This document shows positions 56,901-64,000 of a stretch of DNA of 64,000 bases, one piece after another (positions within the stretch are counted from its first letter, which is position 1; each line of letters opens with the position of its first letter). A program made the position numbers and the translations under genes. The stretch spans positions 80,756,634-80,820,633 of the forward strand of contig CM066997.1 in the NCBI GenBank assembly GCA_033977485.1. The letters are read 5' to 3'. The stretch is from Hydrangea macrophylla. Lineage: Eukaryota; Streptophyta; Magnoliopsida; Cornales; Hydrangeaceae. A model generated the notes under the pieces. It ran no database searches and was not told where the DNA came from. It saw only the letters and a program-made list of their open reading frames with translations.

Positions 56901-59559
56901 CGGCCTTAAGAACGCCGGGGCTACATACCAGCGCCTGGTCAACTTCGTGTTCAGAGACCTCATCGGAAAATCCATGGAAGTATACGTAGACGATCTCCTG
57001 GTCAAGAGCTGAGATGAACTCGATCACCTGGAACATCTGGCCGGGGCCTTCAGCATTCTGAGGAAATTCAGGATGAGGTTGAACCCAGCCAAGTGCACCT
57101 TCGGGGTCTCATCCGGGAAGTTCCTCGGTCACCTAGTCAGCAGACGGGGAATAGAGGCAAACCCCGACAAAATCCAGGCCATCATCAACATGCGGTCTCC
57201 CAAGTCAACAAAGGAAGTTCAAAGCCTAGCCGGCCGGGTGGCCGCACTGAACAGATTCGTCTCCCGAGCTACTGACCGGTGGCTCCCGTTCTTTAAAATC
57301 CTCCGTAAAGCTTTTCAGTGGTCGGAGGAATGCGAGGAGGCATTCCAGGACCTCAAGAAGTACCTAGCCTCTCCTCCTTTACTGACGACGCCTACAGCCG
57401 GAGAGGAGCTATTCTTGTACCTGGCAGTGTCACCGTCGGCGGTTAGCTCGGCACTTATTCGGGAAGAGCACGGGATACAGTTCCCAGTGTACTACACTAG
57501 CCGAGCGCTGCAAGGTGCGAAAAGCCGGTACTCCCGCATCGAGAAATTGGCCTTCGCCCTCATTACCTCAGCCCGAAGGCTTCGACCGTACTTCCAGGCC
57601 CATGCCATTGTAGTGCTGACAGACCAACCTCTCCACAAAATTCTCTCCCGGCCAGACACATCCGGAAGGCTCGTCAAGTGGGCTTTGGAATTGGAGGAGT
57701 TTGAGGTAACTTACCGACCGCGGACGGCCATCAAGGAACAAGCCGTCGCAGATTTTCTGGTCGAGTTTACGTATCCTGAAGACCCGGTCGAAGAATTCGA
57801 GCCTCCGGCCTTACCGCCCGGATTGCTCGCCGGCATTCCCACTTGGGTACTACACGTTGATGGCTCTTCGAACCAACAAGGCAGTGGAGCCGGAATTATT
57901 CTGACCACCCCCGATGGCATCCAGCTCGAATATGCTTTGAGATTCGGGTTTCGTGCCTCCAACAACGAGGCCGAGTACGAGGCTCTTCTAGTCGGATTAC
58001 AATTAGCCATTTCAATGAGTGCACAACAAGTCGAAAGCTACAGCGACTCCCAGCTCGTGGTAAATCAGGTAAACCAGGAATACGAAGCACGGGAAGACAG
58101 CATGATGGCCTACTTAGCCCTAGTCCGAACGACATCCAAACAACTCCGAGGATTTTCCATCACCCGGATACCTAGAGAAGAAAACACCAGGGCTGACCGG
58201 CTTGCTCGCCTTGCATCATCAGCTGAGTCAGACTTGCCCGGGATAAGAATACAATTCTTACCCGAGCCGAGTGTGATCAATTCAGATGGCATGGAGGTTG
58301 ACCCGGTTACTCTGGGACCTAGTTGGATGGATCCAATCGTGACATTCTTGGCAACAGAGGCGCTGCCAATCGACAAAGAGGAAGCCAGGAGGGTAAGGTA
58401 CCGGGCGGCGAGATACCACATTCTAGATGGTGTCCTCTACAAGAGAGGATTCACCATCCCGTACCTTCACTGCGTTCATCCTACGCAGGTCCGAGCAATA
58501 TTGTTTGAAATCCACGAAGGCGTGTGCGGGAACCACGTAGGAGCCCGGACACTTTCCAGAAAGGCCCTACTACAGGGTTATTACTGGCCAACCATGGCCC
58601 GAGATTCGCAGGAATATGTTCGAAGATGCGACAAGTGCCAACGGTACTCTCCTATGATAAACCAACCGGGAGAACTTCAGACCCCGGTCTATAGCCCCTG
58701 GCCATTCGCCCAATGGGGGATCGACATCGTTGGCCCCTTACCAACAGGGAAAGGGCAGGTTAAGTTTGCTGTAATAGCCGTTGACTACTTCACCAAGTGG
58801 GCGGAAGCTAAGCCCCTGGCAACGATAACAGAGCAAAAGATGGAACATTTTGTAGAGAGAAATATCCTTAGCAGGTTCGGCATTCCGCGAGTCCTGATCA
58901 GCGACAACGGGAGACAATTTGATACACCTGTCTTTAGACAGTTCTGCTCAGACTATGGAATACTGAACCATTACTCTTCTCCCGAGCATCCACAAGCAAA
59001 TGGTCAGGCTGAGGTGACTAACCGCACGATCTTGCAGTCAATTAAAACAAGGCTGGAGGGAGCCAAGGGCCTGTGGGCCGATGAACTCCCAGCCCTCCTG
59101 TGGGCCTACCGTACCACGCCCCGGGCAGCTACGGGCGAAACCCCATTTTCATTAACTTACGGTTTTGAGGCTGTAGTCCCCACAGAGCTCGGGCTGCCCA
59201 CATACCGGGTGGCTACTTTCAATACCCAAGCCAACTGAGAAGCCCTCAGGACTGAACTAGACTTGGTGGAAGAGAAAAGGGACCAGGCCTATCTCAAGGT
59301 GGCAGCTTACAAGCAAAGGGTCTCGCGATACTACAATAGTAAGGTGAAGCATCGTAGCTTCCAGGTCGGGGACCTTATTCTTAAAGCAGTGAACCAGTCA
59401 ACCCGAGTTCCAGGCCATGGGAAGTTGGGAGCAAACTGGGAAGGACCGTATATAGTCACTCGGGTCAACCGACCAGGAACCTACTGGCTACAAAGCATGG
59501 ACGGGCACGACCTCAGTCACCCCTGGAACGTACAACATCTCCGCAAGTACTATCAGTAG
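53986..59559 (+). pseudogene. Element J: gag-pol polyprotein, two in-frame TGA codons
   Basis: One frame of 1858 codons, with TGA at 57010-57012 and 59236-59238. In order: a charged gag N-terminus; the gag capsid region (AQWFHALKPRTVDNFKTL, REYVDRFNQQRLLI; codons about 245-400); the knuckle-like CRYHRDHGHDTEDC (about 505); protease VLVDTGSSSDIMF (about 630); RT (DWLANVVLVKKSNGKWRMCV, VMPFGLKNAGATYQR, YVDDLLVKS just before the first TGA); RNase H; a second RNase H (HVDGSSNQQGSGAGI, NNEAEYEALLVGL, SDSQLVVNQV); and integrase with its zinc-binding HHCC, GIDIVGPLPTGKG, ISDNGRQFD and GQAEVTNRT (DDE). The end is a typical C-terminal domain. Both stops could be CGA to TGA, but readthrough cannot be excluded. 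Confidence 0.92.
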
Positions 59560-59705
59560 CACCTAGCTACGGGAGTCTAGTGTTATGAGGAAAATTCTTT
59601 TAGCCTTGCTAGGACAATTGTACGGATGGTTTTCTTTTAAATAAATTAGAACACTGGAACAGTTTGCTTTGAAACATGACTCCCTTCGGTACATCGTGTA
59701 ATACA

Positions 59706-59860
59706 CCAAAAGACCTCGGGCCTAACCCCGAGGCACCAGAAGACCTCGGGCCTAACCCCGAGGCACCAGAAGACCTCGGGCCTAACCCCGAGGCACCAAA
59801 AAGACCTCGGGCCTAACCCCGAGGCACCAAAAGACCTCGGGCTCCAAACCCAGGCACCAA
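59706..59860. repeat. CCTCGGG ... CCCGAGG hairpin array, five units
   Basis: Units of 31-32 bp contain GACCTCGGGCCTAACCCCGA followed by GGCACCA. Four are near identical and the fifth is decayed. Each unit forms a 7-bp GC-rich stem with a loop of about six bases. Confidence 0.9.
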
Positions 59861-60201
59861 AGGACCCTACAACTACCCATGTTCCAGGTCGGTTTCCTAT
59901 GGTCGATCCCCAGCACGCCCCCTCCTTAGCAGGAGCCCTGGGGGTAAGAGGGTTCTATACCTAAACAGGAAATTAACTAAAGCTTTGCTTAGGTCCAGCC
60001 GACGATGGGGCCAGGCCCCTAGGTGGCCAGCGATAGCAAGCTTCAAACGCTCCTGCAACCACCCATGTTCCAGGTCGATTCCCTACGGCTGGGCTTTCCC
60101 GAAGCACCCGCACACCCACCTTAGCAAAATGCTTGGGGGGCAGGGGATAGAGGGAAATACCAAGGCCTAAGACAGGGAGTTACAACGCTCGACTAGGTGT
60201 T

Positions 60202-60375
60202 CTGTGGGTTACGGTCCTAAAGTATTTGCTAAGGCAGATGTTAGGTTGGCCAAAGCCACACGGATACTAGCCAAAAAATTAAAATGCCCTGTGGGTTACG
60301 GTCTTAAAGCATTTGCTAAAGCAGATGTTAGGTTGGCCAAAGCCATACGGGTTCTAGTAAAAGTTAAAGTGCAGT
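60202..60375. repeat. 87-bp tandem duplication
   Basis: CTGTGGGTTACGGTC...AAAGCCA occurs at 60202 and 60289. Since 87 is 29 codons, it gives an ORF with a repeated KADVRLAKA word. Confidence 0.8.
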
Positions 60376-60519
60376 ACAACAAAATTAATGGAAGGGTGAC
60401 CTCAGGGGCCTTTGCATTAAATTAAACAAATGTACAGAGCCTGGGGGGCAGTTGTAGTAAAAAAAAAAAAAAAAACTACAAGCGCTGAAAACGAACAGCA
60501 GGAAGAATGGACCGGGGAG

Positions 60520-62643
60520 TCAGTCTTCCACATTTACCGCAATATCGGTCTCCCCGGGAGCGGCAAGTCTTTCCTCCGCTAAAACCCCCTCCGGGGCGAG
60601 CTCAGTAGCCTTGGAGGTGACCATAGGGTTTCCAGCGGCCGCCGGATCCTCGCCAGCAGCAGGAGCTTCACCAGCAATAGGATCCTCTCCAATGTCCCAG
60701 TAGTCCGAGTCAATCCCCTCGTAGGCCGAAAGGACCCATTCGGGATAGTCCCGGGCTACCCGCCGTTTCAGATCATCGTAACCTTGGAAGAAGCCATCGT
60801 CAAAAGCTCCTTCCAAGGCCGCTGCAGAAGGTGTCTCAGTCACCGCCTTAGCCTGGGCTTCGGCTGCCGCGGCGAGAGCCCGGGCAGCTTCCAACTCGGC
60901 CAAAGCAGCCGCCAGGTCCGCCTGAACCGCCCCTAAGCTCAAGGCCAGCGACTTCGTCTTGTTTGTCTCCACAGCCAGGGCAGTCCTCGCTACGTGTAGC
61001 TCTTCCCGTTCCTTCGAAAGGGCGGCTTCGGCAGCACTCACCTTCCCGGCCAGGGAAGAATGGACGGATTCGGATCCCGCGGCTATGCAGCCCACCTACA
61101 GCAGGAGAATGCAAATCTGTTAAACAATTAATGAGTATAGGGCAAGTTCACATTTAAAAGGAAAGCAGAACACTCACCAGGTGGGAGATGCTATACAGCC
61201 ACCCTTGGAGCCCTTGGGGAGACAGCTCGGCACATGCTGTCACCTGGCTTGGTGCGAGGCAAGGCTTTAGCCTCTCCCGGGCCTCGTCATGTCCGCCTGA
61301 GGGCAAACCCGACGGAATGTCAGCCCCATGCACGGACTCTTCAACAGCCGGCCTGGGGGGAGCCGATGTCCCCACGGGACCTGGACGGGCAGTCGTCCCG
61401 TGGCGGATGCGCCTGAGCGGGCGCTTACCGCCTGGAGCCTCGGTGGCCGGTCTTTTTCCTTGGGCAATGGCCACCCGAGCGGCGGTAGTGGCGGCGGCGG
61501 CAGCCTGTCTCTCCCGTAGTTGGTCCAAATTGCGCTTGGGGGCCATTTCTGCAGAAACCAAGATTGCACGGTCAGAAGGGCAAGGGGCAGAAATAGTGCA
61601 AGTACATAGATAATACATAATGTCACTGAAATACTCACCAGGGATGATGTGCGTGAAGCTGGGGGCCGGAACAGGCGGCTCAGGGGAATAGGTTACGACA
61701 AAATCTCCCGTCCGGGACAACACGTTCCAGACGCTGGTGGGAAGCCCTGCTAGCCTCAGGATCCTGGCCTGGCACACCTCAGGGATTTTCGGGGGTGTAG
61801 TTGAGCCCACTGTAAACAAGAAAGAAAAATAATCAGTAATCCACTATGTTCCGAATATGCCAAAGTAGCAGACAAGGTCGGAAGGGCGGTCTTACCCCTC
61901 AACTCCCTGGCCCAGGATGTCCTCAGCTGGATCCCCGGAGCCATGTCACAGAGACGAAGGGTAGACACCTGGAAAAATTTGCCCTTCCACCCTTTATTAT
62001 TGCTGGGGCAGTTGTCAATGATTTTCCTGCCCAGACGGGCAGAAAACGAAAAAAACCCCAGTTCATTATGCACGGGGAATGGTCGGTGGGCCCAGAGGAA
62101 CTCCTGTAGGGTGAGCTCATACCCGAACGCTTGGGGCCACAATGATATACACCCCATCAAGAACCTCCACCCGTTGGGGGCCAACTGACCGGGAGCGATG
62201 TCGAGAAAGATCAACATGTCCCGAGCCACAGGGTGAAGCGGAAGTCGGAGGCCCGCCATCATAGCATCCTCAAACAGGGTGACAAACCCCGACTGATAGA
62301 GATGCGCGCCGCCGGTATTTACGGCTAAGGCGCAACCATCAGGGAGGGAGTAGTTCTTCCTGATTCGGAGAAGGTCTCCAGAGCGCAGAACAGAAGAAGT
62401 AGACTCACAAGCGAAGACCATGCAGTCAGTCCCCTCAGGCGACTCGTCGCCCAACCCCCGTGAAACGGAGGCGACGGGGGCCTCCTCAAAAGACTCACTA
62501 CTAGACAGACGAACGGGGATCCTGGCCCCACTTTGGTGGTCAGACAGGGACTCAGGGGGCTGGCCTAGGCTGGCGCCAGGGGACCCTGACCGATACTGCT
62601 CACTCTCCGATCTCGACGATGAATTAAAGCCGGAGTGTTCCAT
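60520..62643 (-). CDS. Element J: four-exon antisense gene, putative gypsy-type transposon protein
   Basis: Exons 61896-62643, 61639-61809, 61178-61548 and 60520-61095. Introns of 86, 90 and 82 bp all begin GT (GTAAG, GTGAG, GTGAG) and end AG after T-rich stretches, and the phases 1, 1 and 0 agree. Joined, they encode 621 residues. The start is the first ATG after the TATA box at 63012, with A/G at -3 and G at +4. Exon 1 carries a Ser-rich N-terminus, then a domain with FVTLFEDAMMAGLRLPLHP, FLDIAPGQLAPNGWRF and LTLQEFLWAHRPF. I recognise this as the plant 'putative gypsy type transposon' family (Pfam PF04195 by memory). Exon 3 is basic (MAPKRNLDQLRERQAAAAA), and exon 4 is a long Ala/Glu-rich coiled coil with an acidic tail. 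Antisense extra ORFs are known in some Tat elements, but their function is unknown. Confidence 0.85.
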
Positions 62644-63456
62644 TTCTGGCCCACCGGCGGGAAGGAACTGACACGAACGACGACTAGCGAAGAGATCGAA
62701 AACCCCAAACCTGATATACAGGGGGGGCAGAGTTACTAACCTGAATGGTAATGAGTAGATGCTCCTCAGCACCCGGTAACACTCTCTCAGAACAGCACAA
62801 GAAACACCCGCTCGGTTCAGATGAGTCAAAGTTCCACCAGACTCGAAAAACGCACAGAACCTAAGAAGGAAAAAATCCCACTCTCGTTCAAACCTCACAA
62901 GGTTCGTTCTCGCCAGCCTCGCTTCGAAATAAGGAAGGAATGGGGAAAGAGGGAAGAAAGATCAGAAAGAAGGGAGTCAGGAAGGTGCGCAGGAGGAGGC
63001 GCGGGTGCTCCTTATATAAAGACCATGAACGGCCCAGATAAGAACAGATCCAGCGGTCCAGAAGATTTCCCGCCCAAACCGTCGTTTCGGTCACGTGAGG
63101 AGTCGCCTCAAAAGGTGCGCGCATTAAATACGCGAGAGGACGGTTCCGTTAGTTTGCAAACGGTTCGGTTACGACCACGTTTCCACTTGCTAGGATCTAA
63201 CCTAACCAACGGTTGGTTGGTATGGGATAGCATCGATCCCGGCTCGAGCAATTATGGCCCGGGCGCATGTACGAGCCGGTCGGGTATTAACCGCGCAAAG
63301 TTGTGCAAAATTGATATACAGCTTGAAGGGCATAATGAAGGAAAAAGTTGGCCTCAAGGACCTTTTTATTGATATAAAGGTGAACTATACAGAAGACGGG
63401 GGTTGTTGTAATAGCCTTCCCGGTAAAAAAAAAAGAAGAAAAAAAGCGAGGTACCT
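62644..63456 (-). other. Element J: promoter and leader of antisense gene 1, 3' flank of antisense gene 2
   Basis: No ATG occurs on the minus strand between about 62985 and 62644. The plus-strand ORF 62821-63372 has no recognisable domain and lies across the promoter. An A-rich run lies at 63427-63446. Confidence 0.6.
63010..63022 (-). promoter_or_regulatory. TATA box for the antisense gene
   Basis: Minus-strand CTTTATATAAGGAGC. A start about 30 bp downstream would give a leader of some 340 bases with no ATG before 62643. Confidence 0.65.
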
Positions 63457-64000
63457 TTAGGGTCCTTGGCCCCGCAGGGCTTTGACTTCCTCCTCCAGAG
63501 CCGCCACCCTCGCTACTAGCTCCTTAACAGTAAGCTCGAGGGTGTGGCTGTCCACCTCCTGCATGAGGGATTCCGTATGCAAAAGAGCGGTTCGTTTCTC
63601 CACAGCTTGCAGGCGTTCCTCCAGGTTAGCCAGGGATAGGCCCGTCCAACTGGTGGGCGCCCGATGCACATCCGGGGATTCTGCCCGACTCCTTTTTGGC
63701 ATTGGAGGAGATCCTTCCCTGACCGCTTTCTCTTTTCCCTTTCTGGAGGGGCCTGGGGGCGGGCTTGCGTCCTCCGATGAGGAAGAATCGCCGCTGGTGG
63801 ATAAGGTGACCGGCCCCTCGGGTAGGTCCACCCTGCCGGCGGGGCGCGTCCCGGTCGCCATGGATCGGGTATAGCGGCGCGACCCAGAGGCCATAGCGGC
63901 AGGAGCTGCAGAAGAAGGTCCGGCAACCTCGTTCTCCGCAGGTCTCCCTGCCAAATAAGAGAACGACATACCAGCCTCAATGGCTTGGTCGAACGCCTCC
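63457..64000 (-). CDS. Element J: second antisense gene, 3' part
   Basis: Open on the minus strand from the window edge to a TAG at 63457. The visible part holds an Ala/Ser/Pro-rich segment, a basic nuclear-localisation-like stretch (RKGKEKAV, MPKRSRAESP), and a C-terminal coiled coil (LANLEERLQAVEKRTALLH, VKELVARVAALEEEVKAL). CTCTTATTTGGCAG at about 63951-63964 (minus strand) would serve as an intron acceptor, so the last exon may begin at about 63950 rather than continuing to the edge. I do not recognise a family. Same strand and style as the four-exon gene, so the two may form one cassette. Confidence 0.6.
   Translation of the reverse strand, partial: EAFDQAIEAGMSFSYLAGRPAENEVAGPSSAAPAAMASGSRRYTRSMATGTRPAGRVDLPEGPVTLSTSGDSSSSEDASPPPGPSRKGKEKAVREGSPPMPKRSRAESPDVHRAPTSWTGLSLANLEERLQAVEKRTALLHTESLMQEVDSHTLELTVKELVARVAALEEEVKALRGQGP

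Larger units (their letters stand above)
59560..60519 (+). other. Element J: spacer between gag-pol and the antisense gene
   Basis: Contains the hairpin array (59706-59860), two diverged copies of a roughly 185-bp block starting ACCCATGTTCCAGGTCG (about 59875 and 60060), an 87-bp tandem duplication (60202-60375), and GTAGT-A17-ACTAC (60454-60479). The 73-residue ORF across the 87-bp repeat is not convincing. Confidence 0.7.
53302..64000 (+). mobile_element. Element J: Tat retrotransposon with antisense genes, right end outside the window
   Basis: The 5' LTR is at 53302-53919, then primer-binding site, a single gag-pol frame (53986-59559), a repeat-rich spacer, and two genes on the opposite strand (60520-62643 and from 63457 leftwards beyond 64000). 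No 3' LTR is seen before the edge. GC content and coding quality are clearly higher than in the neighbouring elements, and only two in-frame stops interrupt gag-pol. This suggests J is younger than elements B, D, E and F. Confidence 0.9.

Noticed and set aside
54027..58421. Minus-strand ORFs opposite J gag-pol (up to 180 residues)
   Set aside because: Shadows of a GC-rich coding frame. No motifs, no promoter or splice signals, unlike the real antisense gene at 60520-62643.
60204..60425. 73-residue ORF with repeated KADVRLAKA
   Set aside because: Arises from an in-phase 87-bp duplication in the spacer of J. No start or terminator evidence.
62644..62898. Upstream extension of the antisense gene to 62898
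   Set aside because: That start codon is GTG. The first ATG after the TATA box is at 62643 and has good context.
62821..63372. Plus-strand ORF of 183 residues over the antisense promoter
   Set aside because: Low-complexity basic sequence without domains, covering the TATA box and leader of the antisense gene.

Overview
This is nuclear DNA from a flowering plant, most likely a eudicot. It is intergenic heterochromatin made almost entirely of Ty3/gypsy LTR retrotransposons. The evidence is plant-type Tat pol remnants with two RNase H domains, a Tekay/Del chromovirus with an initiator-Met primer-binding site, a non-autonomous element with the plant tRNA-Asp primer-binding site, and several 5-bp target-site duplications (TSDs). 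I see no ordinary host gene, rRNA, tRNA or CRISPR array. Elements are lettered A to J here.

Left part (1-6079): A is the tail of a plus-strand Tat-type LTR entering from the left edge (1-852). It abuts B, a decayed minus-strand Tat pol (853-1107 and 3999-5285) with a truncated 5' LTR (5286-6079). B's second RNase H is split by C, a 2.9-kb solo LTR of a Tekay relative (1108-3998, TSD CTCGT).

Middle part (6080-49892) is a five-level nest. D (minus, outermost, Tat; 5' LTR 48897-49892) has its RT split by E (minus, 7747-44684, Tat-like, no recognisable pol). E is split by F (plus, 11963-38126, TSD TTCAC; 3.3-kb LTRs and almost no coding sequence). F carries a 63-bp tandem array, and G, a Tekay chromovirus (minus, 16218-33120, TSD CAGTA), sits in that array. 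The G integrase is split by H (minus, 19850-26967, TSD TAAGG; LTRs differ at about seven substitutions), which encodes a single unrecognised 568-residue ORF. LTR divergence falls from outside to inside, as the nesting order requires.

Right part (49893-64000): about 2 kb of AT-rich DNA with two foldback (MITE-like) units leads into a 165-210-bp tandem repeat. That repeat is broken by a minus-strand Tat solo LTR (I, 51987-52751) and by J, a GC-rich plus-strand Tat element from 53302 past the right edge. J has a gag-pol frame broken only by two in-frame TGA codons. Downstream and convergent, it carries a four-exon antisense gene (60520-62643) with canonical introns and its own TATA box, then the 3' part of a second antisense gene.

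The non-coding parts of these elements are rich in short hairpins. Many are in tandem, and several have stems that change in a compensatory way between copies. These hairpin arrays, a stem-loop shared by three Tat-type LTR families, and the spliced antisense gene of J are the most unusual things in the window.
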